The notes beneath the pieces are model-generated. The model was not told the origin of the DNA. It saw only the letters and a program-made list of their open reading frames with translations, and did not search any database. A program made the translations under genes and the position numbers. From Pseudobdellovibrionaceae bacterium (lineage in GTDB: Bacteria > Bdellovibrionota > Bdellovibrionia > Bdellovibrionales > UBA1609): a DNA stretch of 53,029 nucleotides. Shown here one piece after another: positions 1 through 7,522 of the stretch. The stretch is taken from NCBI GenBank assembly GCA_018663505.1, contig JABJQG010000034.1, positions 1-53,029 on the forward strand, written 5' to 3'. The first letter of the stretch is position 1. The number at the start of each line of letters is the position of its first letter.

Positions 1-37
1 AAAGAAAGCAACGATTTATAGGTAAAATGATGTTATA

Positions 38-84
38 GTGTAACCCATGTTGTGACCAGAAAGTGTAACCTATGTCGTGACCAG
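38..84. repeat. Tandem 22-bp repeats, likely insertion-sequence end remnant
   Basis: Two copies of a 22-bp unit (gtgtaacccatgttgtgacc then ag, against gtgtaacctatgtcgtgacc then ag) lie at 38-59 and 63-84. They differ at two positions and repeat every 25 bp. Tandem motifs of this kind are common at the ends of IS481- or IS21-type elements. No transposase is visible, so the body of any element lies to the left or is lost. The rest of 1-278 shows no gene. The IS assignment is inference. Confidence 0.45.
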
Positions 85-89
85 TTACA

Positions 90-119
90 CCTTTAGGCCC
101 GATCTCCCATGGATGGAAA
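90..119. repeat. Dispersed 30-bp repeat, copy 1
   Basis: This stretch matches 31574-31603 at 28 of 30 positions (core ctttaggcccgatctccca). It is followed by the inverted pair CTCCCAT/ATGGGAG (105-111 and the matching arm about 16 bases later), so it can form a hairpin. Both copies lie between genes. Nature unknown; it may be a REP-like or miniature mobile element. Confidence 0.6.
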
Positions 120-278
120 CATCTCAATGGGAGCTCCTCAATTCAAAACCACCCCTGAACCAAAAACACAACAAGCATTAGTACTGCGCATATCATAAGC
201 AAAACTTAAAGCTTAACGCAGCATTTCTACTCAAAGGAACAAGTTCTTTTAAAAAAAAAATTATAGTAAACTTCCCTC

Positions 279-1202
279 ATGTTTTTTAAGAATAATTATC
301 AGCTTAGTTTAGCTGCAATTACGTTAGCTTTAATATTTTGCTCTCAAACTACTTTTGCAGATGGAGCAAAATATTATTCACCACACGAAGGTTACCAAGT
401 AGAAACCAACCCTCAGTCACATCCACGCTTTATGGAGATGGTTGAGAATTTACCCGAAACCTGGTCTATTTGGGCTAATGAAAATTTATCAAAAGAAAAC
501 TTAACTAACATATATGCTGTTGCTGCCTGGTCAGCCGTTACCTTAGCTACTGATTACGAAACTTGGCAAATGTTTAGAGAACCACATCTAGAAAACAGAT
601 CCTTAGAGATCTGGAACTACCATATGGTTTCCATGGGCGATGGTTATTTTCAATTTTTATTGGCCGGCATATGGGGGGCTTATGGTTACTCAGCCAGTAA
701 CAATAGAGCCCTAAGAACAGCTAGCCAAATTGTGGAGACTATCACTGCCACAGGAGCCGTGGTTCAAATCATTAAACACTCCACCGGCAGAGAGAGCCCT
801 TTTCAAACCTCCACCAGAACAGGTAATTGGGAACCCTTCCCTGAGCAAGTTAAATATCATAAAGATGTTCAGAAGTACGATGCTGTACCCTCAGGACACA
901 TTGCCACTGCTCATGCTACTTTTATTGTAATTTGGGAAAATTACCCGGAATACAAATGGATTCCTTATATTGGCTATCCTCTTATATCTTTAATTTCAGT
1001 GGGCTTAGTAAGCACGAGCTTGCATTGGTGGAGCGACATCCCCCTAGGAATAGCACTTGGTCACAGTTTTGCCAAAGTTGTCACACGCAGAAATAAAATC
1101 GGCCCAGCCAAGTCCTCCTCCAAATATGTTCCTGATTTAGTTCCCATGGCCAATCCAAGCTATGGGCAGCCCCCCTTATTGGGCCTGAGGTGGCAATGGT
1201 AA
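279..1202 (+). CDS. PAP2-family phosphatase, exported
   Basis: Predicted type 2 phosphatidic acid phosphatase-like enzyme removing phosphate from a lipid or other phosphomonoester on the outer side of the inner membrane. The N-terminus (about 28 residues) is a signal peptide ending near TTFADG. The PAP2 signature is present in order: KHSTGRESPF (domain 1, K and R), PSGHIATAHA (domain 2, His), and SLHWWSD followed by PLG (domain 3, His and Asp). The spacing fits the family. The next gene starts inside this stop codon, so the two are probably co-translated. Substrate cannot be told from sequence; undecaprenyl-pyrophosphate or lipid A phosphate are possible. Confidence 0.85.
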   Translation: MFFKNNYQLSLAAITLALIFCSQTTFADGAKYYSPHEGYQVETNPQSHPRFMEMVENLPETWSIWANENLSKENLTNIYAVAAWSAVTLATDYETWQMFREPHLENRSLEIWNYHMVSMGDGYFQFLLAGIWGAYGYSASNNRALRTASQIVETITATGAVVQIIKHSTGRESPFQTSTRTGNWEPFPEQVKYHKDVQKYDAVPSGHIATAHATFIVIWENYPEYKWIPYIGYPLISLISVGLVSTSLHWWSDIPLGIALGHSFAKVVTRRNKIGPAKSSSKYVPDLVPMANPSYGQPPLLGLRWQW

Positions 1203-1957
1203 AGATTTGTTTAATTTTTATATTCTTGATCATTGCACTTACACAGGTTGGTTGTGAACTCCCCGCATACAAGAAAAATGTTCGTTCTCCTCACATGCCT
1301 GTTTTTGCAGATTTATCTGAAGGTGAAAAATCCTCATCAAATCCTTACTGGTTCAGAGTTACAAGTTATTGGGACAAGCAAGAAATCACCACCAATCAAG
1401 GAACTATTCATCGTCCCGAACACCCTACTGTCATCTCTTCAATGGGAACACATTACAAATTTGAGAAGGATATTTATATATACGGTTTAACAGAAAGTCT
1501 TGGCATACAGTGGGATTTCAAGTACTTAAATCAATCCAAACTTGCCCTTGGCTTACTTGCCGGTTTTAATAAAAATTATGGAGTTCAAATTATCTATTCC
1601 CACAAAACCGGCAACTTTTTAGGCGCACCCGTTATTCCCTACCTCAGTTTGCAGCGCAGAACATCTCGCCTGCAAGTGGGTTGTGACGCCTACGGCACTC
1701 ATTACTGCGCCCAAGGAGACTACTCCTCAGAAAACACAATTGAAGCACATGAGGATTTATTTAATGCCTTAGTTGGAGTTGAAATGGGGCGCTTTAAAAT
1801 TGGTAGCAAAGGGAATACAACCGTAAATATAAAAGTTGAAGCTGGTACTAACCAGATTCTTAGCCGCTTTATAGACCGTGAAAATTTTCCATCTAATTAC
1901 ACTCACAGTAACGGAGGATTCATTTTTTCCGTGCATGCAGGCTTCACTCTCTGGTAA
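1196..1957 (+). CDS. Putative lipoprotein of unknown function
   Basis: I do not recognise the family. An ORF opens at a GTG at 1190, but the ATG at 1196 overlaps the upstream TAA stop (ATGGTAA) and is the likelier start. The N-terminus is a hydrophobic signal segment ending in LTQVGC, an imperfect lipobox. The remainder is rich in aromatic and polar residues, with alternating patterns such as IQWDFKYL and LGLLAGF, and ends in FSVHAGFTLW. That pattern fits a beta-barrel or beta-sandwich envelope protein. Translationally coupled to the PAP2 gene, which suggests a joint envelope role. Confidence 0.65.
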   Translation: MVKICLIFIFLIIALTQVGCELPAYKKNVRSPHMPVFADLSEGEKSSSNPYWFRVTSYWDKQEITTNQGTIHRPEHPTVISSMGTHYKFEKDIYIYGLTESLGIQWDFKYLNQSKLALGLLAGFNKNYGVQIIYSHKTGNFLGAPVIPYLSLQRRTSRLQVGCDAYGTHYCAQGDYSSENTIEAHEDLFNALVGVEMGRFKIGSKGNTTVNIKVEAGTNQILSRFIDRENFPSNYTHSNGGFIFSVHAGFTLW

Positions 1958-1966
1958 ACCAATATT

Positions 1967-2539
1967 ATGAATAAATATAATGTGAACGTAGCTGTGGGCC
2001 TAGTGCACTGGCCTGTGTTGGATAAAGCCGGAAGTACTGTTTGTACCAACATTACAAACTTTGATATTCACGATATTTCGCGTGCTTGTTGTACCTACGG
2101 GGTAAGTAAATATTACCTCATAAATAAACTTAATGAACAGCAAATGTTTGCCTCCCGAGTTTTAGACCACTGGAAAACAGGATATGGCCTTAAATACAAC
2201 CCAATGCGAGCCACTGCTCTAAACCAAGTAGAAGTTGTTGGCACATTACCGCAAGCAATTGCTGATTTTGACCCTCAAGCCCAAGTTATTGCCACTGCAG
2301 CTCGTGATTTGGATGATCTTGAGAAAATTAACTTCACAGATCTACGTTCCCAAGTTCAAAACAACAGCACTAAATCCATCTTTATTGTATTTGGCACTGG
2401 CTTTGGCTTACATAAAGACGCTCTAGATTCTTGTACTCATTTGTTAGAGCCCATTAAAGGGGCTTCAAAAGACGATTATCGACACCTTTCAGTGCGCTCG
2501 GCCGTAAGTATCTGTCTTGACCGCATATTCGGAGTGTGA
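1967..2539 (+). CDS. SPOUT-type RNA methyltransferase (Methyltrn_RNA_4 family)
   Basis: A 190-residue protein resembling the small standalone SAM-dependent RNA methyltransferases (TM1570-like, Methyltrn_RNA_4) that commonly sit between trmD and rplS in deltaproteobacteria and Thermotogae. Family-like segments include the N-terminal VAVGLVHWPVLDKAG, the central ATALNQVEVVGTL, and the SAM-site-like IFIVFGTGFGLHKDAL near residues 138-153. The RNA target is unknown. It is followed within 51 bp by rplS. The usual upstream partners rimM and trmD are absent here; two envelope genes take their place. Confidence 0.75.
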   Translation: MNKYNVNVAVGLVHWPVLDKAGSTVCTNITNFDIHDISRACCTYGVSKYYLINKLNEQQMFASRVLDHWKTGYGLKYNPMRATALNQVEVVGTLPQAIADFDPQAQVIATAARDLDDLEKINFTDLRSQVQNNSTKSIFIVFGTGFGLHKDALDSCTHLLEPIKGASKDDYRHLSVRSAVSICLDRIFGV

Positions 2540-2589
2540 TACAAAATCTCACTTAAGATTATAATTTGAAAAGCTATGGAGCCTTTAAG

Positions 2590-2976
2590 ATGACAATGAC
2601 GGATTTAGTAAGAAAAGTGACATTTAATCGTACTGAAAAAAAAGAACATGACCCTTTTAAAGCGGGTGACACAGTAAGTGTGTACGTTAAAATTAAAGAA
2701 GGCGAAAAAGAACGTATTCAGCTTTTCAAAGGTACTGTATTAAAGGTTCAGGGATCTGGCCAAGGCCGTAGTTTTACTGTAAGAAAGATGTCTAGTGGTG
2801 TTGGAGTGGAAAAAACTTTTCCTATTACGAGCCCCTCCATCGACCGAATAGAAGTTCTAGCGCACGGTAAGATCCGTCGTAGTAAACTTTTCTACCTTCG
2901 TGAGTTAAGTGGACGTGCTGCTCGAATTGAATCCACATTAGTCACCAAGAAGAAATCCGAAAAGAAAAAAGACTAA
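2590..2976 (+). CDS. rplS: 50S ribosomal protein L19
   Basis: L19 lies at the 30S-50S interface of the ribosome. The protein carries the conserved blocks [53 protein letters not shown] and [15 protein letters not shown]. An upstream in-frame TTG at 2566 would add eight residues not found in L19. The ATG at 2590 has GGAG at 2578-2581 at good spacing and gives the normal family length of about 128 residues. The lysine-rich C-terminal tail is usual. It sits directly before rnhB, a common arrangement. Confidence 0.97.
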   Translation: MTMTDLVRKVTFNRTEKKEHDPFKAGDTVSVYVKIKEGEKERIQLFKGTVLKVQGSGQGRSFTVRKMSSGVGVEKTFPITSPSIDRIEVLAHGKIRRSKLFYLRELSGRAARIESTLVTKKKSEKKKD

Positions 2977-2985
2977 AATACATTT

Positions 2986-3591
2986 ATGTCATCAGAACTA
3001 CCAGCCTTTGATTGGAGAAGCTATTCTCCAAGGCCATACATTGGCGTGGACGAGGTGGGCCGCGGCTGCTTAGCAGGGTCTGTTTATGCCTGTGCAGTTA
3101 TTCTCAACGAAGATAATTCCTTCACACAGTACACGGATTCAAAAAAGCTCTCTGCTAAAAAAAGAGACCTATTCTATGACCACATCACCAACTCACATAA
3201 CTATGGAATAGGATTTGCTACTATAGAAGAGATAACACAACTTAACATTCTTCATGCCTCACTTTTAGCCATGAAACGAGCTGTGGAAAAACTTGGAGTG
3301 AAATCCGGACACATTTTTGTGGATGGTAATCAAAAAATTCCAGGACTTAAGAGTTTTGAACAAACCACAGTAGTAAAGGGAGACCTAAGAGTTCCTTGCA
3401 TTGCTGCAGCATCAATTGTGGCTAAGGTAACCAGAGACCGGGAACTAGAGGTTCTTGCTCGGCAGTACCCACAATATGGCTTAGAAAAGCATAAGGGATA
3501 TGGCACTAAAACACACAAAGAAGCACTTAAAAAATGGGGCCCCTGCCCAATCCACCGCCCCACATTTGCCGGGGTCAAAGAGCTCCTATAA
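2986..3591 (+). CDS. rnhB: Ribonuclease HII
   Basis: Cuts the RNA strand of RNA-DNA hybrids and starts removal of ribonucleotides misincorporated in DNA. The RNase HII core is complete: [13 protein letters not shown] with the first Asp-Glu pair, [15 protein letters not shown] (third acidic residue), [16 protein letters not shown] (fourth acidic residue) and [14 protein letters not shown]. The end, HRPTFAGV, is also typical. At 201 residues it has normal length. It starts 10 bp after rplS and overlaps the longest version of the yraN ORF. Confidence 0.96.
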   Translation: MSSELPAFDWRSYSPRPYIGVDEVGRGCLAGSVYACAVILNEDNSFTQYTDSKKLSAKKRDLFYDHITNSHNYGIGFATIEEITQLNILHASLLAMKRAVEKLGVKSGHIFVDGNQKIPGLKSFEQTTVVKGDLRVPCIAAASIVAKVTRDRELEVLARQYPQYGLEKHKGYGTKTHKEALKKWGPCPIHRPTFAGVKELL

Positions 3592-3928
3592 CCGAGGATT
3601 GTTTTCTGAACACCTCGTACACAAATACTTTAAACAGCAAAAATATAAATTAATAAAACATCGATACAAATGTCCTTTCACGGAAATTGATCTCATATTC
3701 CTGTCCCCCAAGGGACGCCTTCTACTTGTTGAAGTTAAAACACTCAATTCAATGAAAAACTGGCCCTTTTTTTTAATCTCCCCTAACCAAATCAAACGAC
3801 TTCGACGTGGTTATGTGTATTTTCAATCTAGATCTAAGATTCCTGTGGATTTCTACTTGGCACTTGTACTAAGAAGTGATGAAATAAAGATAGTGGAAGA
3901 TTTTCTAACTTTTTATAAGGAATCTTAA
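3500..3928 (+). CDS. YraN / UPF0102 endonuclease-like protein
   Basis: A small protein with the nuclease-like core of the YraN family: [18 protein letters not shown], then FTEIDLIF and [11 protein letters not shown], giving the D-x(n)-ExK arrangement of the PD-(D/E)xK fold. rnhB-yraN adjacency is a classic pairing. The start is uncertain. The ATG at 3500 lies about 90 bp inside rnhB and adds some 33 residues not expected for the family, while a TTG at 3599 begins right at the conserved part but has poor ribosome-binding-site spacing. The biochemical role of the family is poorly defined. Confidence 0.8.
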   Translation: MALKHTKKHLKNGAPAQSTAPHLPGSKSSYNRGLFSEHLVHKYFKQQKYKLIKHRYKCPFTEIDLIFLSPKGRLLLVEVKTLNSMKNWPFFLISPNQIKRLRRGYVYFQSRSKIPVDFYLALVLRSDEIKIVEDFLTFYKES

Positions 3929-3929
3929 G

Positions 3930-4340
3930 TTGATAATAAATTCTTTAAGTAAATTAAAAATCACTCTCGTTTTTATGCTTGTTATTTCTAGCTCAAATAT
4001 TTTTGCTAACAAAAGTGAATTTATCACAAGTGTGACTTACGGAGTGCTTGCAGGTACGCTTGTGGGTGCCGCCAGCCTGGCCTTCACTGATCAGCCAGGG
4101 GAAAATTTGCAGATGGTTGCAAGAGGAGCATCTCTTGGCCTGTACGCTGGAATAGCTTTGGGGTTCTATGTTATGAGCCTTAATTCTGCTGGAGATCTTG
4201 ATGAACTGGACTTGCCTCCTGAAGAAGAGGGCGAGTACGACGAAGAAGCCTCCTTTGCTCCTAAAGCTATAGCTCCTATTATTGCCTCAAACGGTAGAGT
4301 TGATGGCGCTATTGCACTTTGGCAACTATACCGCTTCTAG
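3930..4340 (+). CDS. Small membrane protein of unknown function
   Basis: Starts at TTG 3930, right after the yraN stop and preceded by TAAGGA at 3916-3921. The product has an N-terminal signal segment (cleavage near SNIFANKS), then two Gly/Ala-rich hydrophobic stretches (GVLAGTLVGAASLAF and GASLGLYAGIALGFYVM). An acidic linker follows (PPEEEGEYDEE) and then a short C-terminal tail. The glycine-zipper pattern suggests insertion in a membrane. No family recognised. It appears to close the rplS-rnhB-yraN run. Confidence 0.6.
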   Translation: MIINSLSKLKITLVFMLVISSSNIFANKSEFITSVTYGVLAGTLVGAASLAFTDQPGENLQMVARGASLGLYAGIALGFYVMSLNSAGDLDELDLPPEEEGEYDEEASFAPKAIAPIIASNGRVDGAIALWQLYRF

Positions 4341-4368
4341 CCTCACCGTAATATATAAAAATTAACAA

Positions 4369-5676
4369 TTAAAATTTAGCAACTTCTTCAATGGCTAAGA
4401 TGCGATCACAGAGTACAGGATACTTCCTTACAGTCATACTCCCTTCCAATAATCGCCCCCCCTTACTCTTTTCTGAACACTGGACGCCTTCGTCCGCGTG
4501 GTGCAAACGCTTTAACAACTGAATCAAAGACTTGGCCGATATTCCGGCTCTATTTAATATCATTACAGCCCTTTGATCAGCCGCAATTTCAAGCAAGGGA
4601 GCCTCAAAGGAAAATTTTTCCATCACCATTGATAAGTGATCAGAGCGCTCTGTCTTATTACCATAATCACTCATCTCACCTGTGGCTAGCCACAATAGAT
4701 TCTCCATGGACATTTTTGCAGTATGGCTCACTCCCGCACTTGCTAAACTAAAAAATGTTTTCATGTTGTGCCCTTGATCCGCGTGGGCCATTTCATGGGC
4801 CATAAGGGCCACAAGTTCATCATCAGATTCACCCACAAGATCTAAAAGTGGCTCGGACACAAAGATATGACAACCCGTGTTCACAGCATTTACAATAGGA
4901 AGTTGGAACACTTTAATTTTGTAACAATCTTGCATTCCTGAATCAAAACCAAAACTTCTTATCTGCTGAAACAAAATGTTTAAACGTTTTTCCTCTTCCG
5001 ATATATTTGAATTATTTAATGACCTGGCAATGACACGAATTAAGTCCACAGGAACTCTTTGGCTATTATCAATACTTTCAAATTCAGAGTCCTCAACCTC
5101 GCTTAACATAACCCAAACTGAAAGGATAAACTTTTCATATGATTTTTTAACAAATGCAGGAATATCACTTAAAAACTGTAAAGTAATAGGATGGTTATTT
5201 TGGTAATAAGAGAGAGTATAAACATAAACTTCAAAAAGCTTTGGCTCTAAATAATTCATGGACCTATTGAGGTGAGTTGACACAGATTTTCCATACTTTT
5301 CATAGTACCATTGGTAATATCTAATAACAGAAGGGTGAATTGAACTTTGAAATTCCTTTGACCAAAAGGATTTTGTTCTTCCATAAACAGGGCTCAGTAT
5401 TGGAGTCCAATACTCCAGGGTGCGGACTGATAAACGTTCAACATCTGCAGCCCAGTAATTATGTGTCTGTTTATAAATTATTTTAACTTTTGGTGACCAA
5501 TACTCAATGGCTCTAACCACTGCATAATTAACTTGTTGAGACCACGACTCATAAAACTCCCCAATAGGCTCAGCCTTCTTTCCAGCCTGTCTCTGAGCTT
5601 CATCAACAGAGCCTATTTGTGCCGACAAATTAAACATCAGCAAAGCACTAAGGATCCCCAAACTTATTTTTACCAT
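4369..5676 (-). CDS. M48-family metalloprotease with N-terminal repeats
   Basis: A 435-residue exported zinc protease. The signal peptide is about residues 1-20 (LLMFNLSAQ). The peptidase part holds the HExxH zinc motif HEMAH at about residues 294-298 within ELVALMAHEMAHADQGH, and a third-ligand motif EIAADQRAV near 365-373, the M48 pattern seen in periplasmic proteases such as BepA/YfgC and LoiP. The first 200 residues are unusual: aromatic segments recur (EYWSPKVKIIY, EYWTPILSPVY, NYLEPKLFEVY), two of them 30 residues apart. GGGGGAG precedes the ATG. Probably works in envelope quality control; substrate unknown. Confidence 0.85.
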   Translation of the reverse strand: MVKISLGILSALLMFNLSAQIGSVDEAQRQAGKKAEPIGEFYESWSQQVNYAVVRAIEYWSPKVKIIYKQTHNYWAADVERLSVRTLEYWTPILSPVYGRTKSFWSKEFQSSIHPSVIRYYQWYYEKYGKSVSTHLNRSMNYLEPKLFEVYVYTLSYYQNNHPITLQFLSDIPAFVKKSYEKFILSVWVMLSEVEDSEFESIDNSQRVPVDLIRVIARSLNNSNISEEEKRLNILFQQIRSFGFDSGMQDCYKIKVFQLPIVNAVNTGCHIFVSEPLLDLVGESDDELVALMAHEMAHADQGHNMKTFFSLASAGVSHTAKMSMENLLWLATGEMSDYGNKTERSDHLSMVMEKFSFEAPLLEIAADQRAVMILNRAGISAKSLIQLLKRLHHADEGVQCSEKSKGGRLLEGSMTVRKYPVLCDRILAIEEVAKF

Positions 5677-5896
5677 ATCTCCCCCAAGACAATATTTTCA
5701 ACATGAACATTAACTTAGAAAACTTAGTGGCTAAATTGTAATTTCAAAGTGACATTGGAATGTAAAAATTTTATTACTTTCCCTATATCTAGCATAAGAG
5801 GGAGTACCAAATAGCAAAGCAAAACTGATAAAAAGCTGGGCATTTTTTTTACGTGGATTAACAATTTTAGTTCAGTACAGCCTATAGAAAAGGTTA

Positions 5897-7384
5897 TTAG
5901 TATTTGTAGCCCACCATCATATTTACTTGTGTATCAAAGTAATTACGCTCGCCATCATGAGTTAAAGTACCACCTGGGTTTGAATAACTATAATCAGAGT
6001 TATTCAACTTAACATTCACATTACCGCCATAGTAAAAACTCTTAGAAATGTAATAATTTAAGCCACCATAAAGCTCAAAACCCATCTTTGCAGGCATCTT
6101 TAAAGTATGATTATCCACACTGGAACTGAGCTTGTAAATAGAGTGAGACAGGGGCTGGCGAATATAAAACTTAAAATCATATTCTAATTGGTTACTTGGC
6201 TGAATTCGGGTGAGCAACCCAAGCTTAACATAATCTGATCTAACCCCATATATTGAAACCAACTCAGAGGGCGATAATGTTAAAAACGGAGTCTCCATCA
6301 TTTCAAAGGCAATTAGACCATGTAACTCTACCTTTGACTCCATCAGAACCATTCTAGAAAGATGAGGAGATAAATTATATCCTGATTCAAAACCCACAGA
6401 ATTCCAAGGGAAGTTTTTATCCGGTACAGACAGACTTCCTTCTATAGCATCCAATAGATTATCAGCTTTCATATAAATAATGGATGCTCTAAAATTTTTA
6501 TAAATATAATCCAAATTCAAGCCTATGGATGGCCCTTGAGTATCGGTAAATGACACTTCTGTACTGCTACCATCAATGGTTTGACCATAAACTTGAATAT
6601 CTACACCTAAATTCAAGCCAATGTTGAAAGACCAATTTCTTTGCCCATAATAGCTAAGACCCTCAAAACTAGGATTTACTTTTCCGTCCGCCAACATAAC
6701 AACTAAATTTTCATGGACCTCATAAGAGATCAACATTCTTTGTTCACCTTGAGTTTTAGATTTTAAATTCACCGGAATCTGAATCATACCTTGGGGTACA
6801 GTAACAAAAAGTTCAAAGTAACCATTTACATCAGATCTTGCCTGAAATAATTTATTTTTCTGAGTTTCATTGGAAGCAAAAAATGTTTTGTAACTTGCCT
6901 TTGAGGTAAAACATGACTTTCTAAGGTAACCCACACCACTTTTACGAAAAACTAATACCCATGATTTATTATAATCAATCACAGATATACGTTTACCTTT
7001 TCGGTAACCCTTCTTAGTTCGTCCACGTCTTTTTGGCGTCTTGTATATATGGCAATTTTTAAGCAGTCTTTTTTTAACCTTTTTATCTTTATCCACAGCT
7101 TTTGTACTTTTCTTTTTTGCTTCAATAACTAAAATTTCGCTATATTTAACACTCACTTCTACATTGGGTTGGGTTAACCCAGAAATTACAAATGCCACAG
7201 ATTCATCTTTAGACTTGTTTATTCCTTCTTCTTTTTGGTTGCGTTTTATTAAAGGAAAGTACCAAGACACTTTTTTCAACGAACCATTCTGAGACGAACC
7301 TTGCTGGCTACTAGGCTGTCCTTGTAGTCCAAAGGATATCACGACAACAGAGGAAAACAGTAGTAGTTTGAGTGGTTTAAGCAT
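5897..7384 (-). CDS. Exported SH3-like / beta-barrel protein
   Basis: The 495-residue product has a signal peptide (LLLFSSVVVISFGLQGQ), then a Ser/Gln-rich linker and a basic region. Next comes a segment around residues 108-160 resembling a bacterial SH3 domain (CHIYKTPKRRGR, then KGKRISVIDYNKSWVLVF and GYLRKSCF). The C-terminal 250 residues show alternating hydrophobic/polar strands and finish MMVGYKY, ending in an aromatic residue as outer-membrane barrels do. It may anchor peptidoglycan to the outer membrane; that is inference. No recognised ortholog name. Confidence 0.65.
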   Translation of the reverse strand: MLKPLKLLLFSSVVVISFGLQGQPSSQQGSSQNGSLKKVSWYFPLIKRNQKEEGINKSKDESVAFVISGLTQPNVEVSVKYSEILVIEAKKKSTKAVDKDKKVKKRLLKNCHIYKTPKRRGRTKKGYRKGKRISVIDYNKSWVLVFRKSGVGYLRKSCFTSKASYKTFFASNETQKNKLFQARSDVNGYFELFVTVPQGMIQIPVNLKSKTQGEQRMLISYEVHENLVVMLADGKVNPSFEGLSYYGQRNWSFNIGLNLGVDIQVYGQTIDGSSTEVSFTDTQGPSIGLNLDYIYKNFRASIIYMKADNLLDAIEGSLSVPDKNFPWNSVGFESGYNLSPHLSRMVLMESKVELHGLIAFEMMETPFLTLSPSELVSIYGVRSDYVKLGLLTRIQPSNQLEYDFKFYIRQPLSHSIYKLSSSVDNHTLKMPAKMGFELYGGLNYYISKSFYYGGNVNVKLNNSDYSYSNPGGTLTHDGERNYFDTQVNMMVGYKY

Positions 7385-7452
7385 GAACTCAGGTTACTAT
7401 TGCCAATGTTCCTTGGCAAGACTTGGGGTTATTTCTAATTATTATAATTTCA

Positions 7453-7489
7453 AACTAGACTTAAGTGGCTTTAACTTACCTATCTAGTT
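7453..7489. promoter_or_regulatory. Inverted repeat upstream of the kinase gene
   Basis: AACTAGA at 7453-7459 and TCTAGTT at 7483-7489 form a perfect 7-bp inverted repeat 34 bp before the kinase start. The palindrome ACTTAAGT lies inside. It could be an operator for the kinase or for the divergent barrel gene. No clear promoter boxes were identified. Confidence 0.3.
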
Positions 7490-7522
7490 AAAAATAGTAA
7501 GACTTTTTCCGATAAGACTCTT

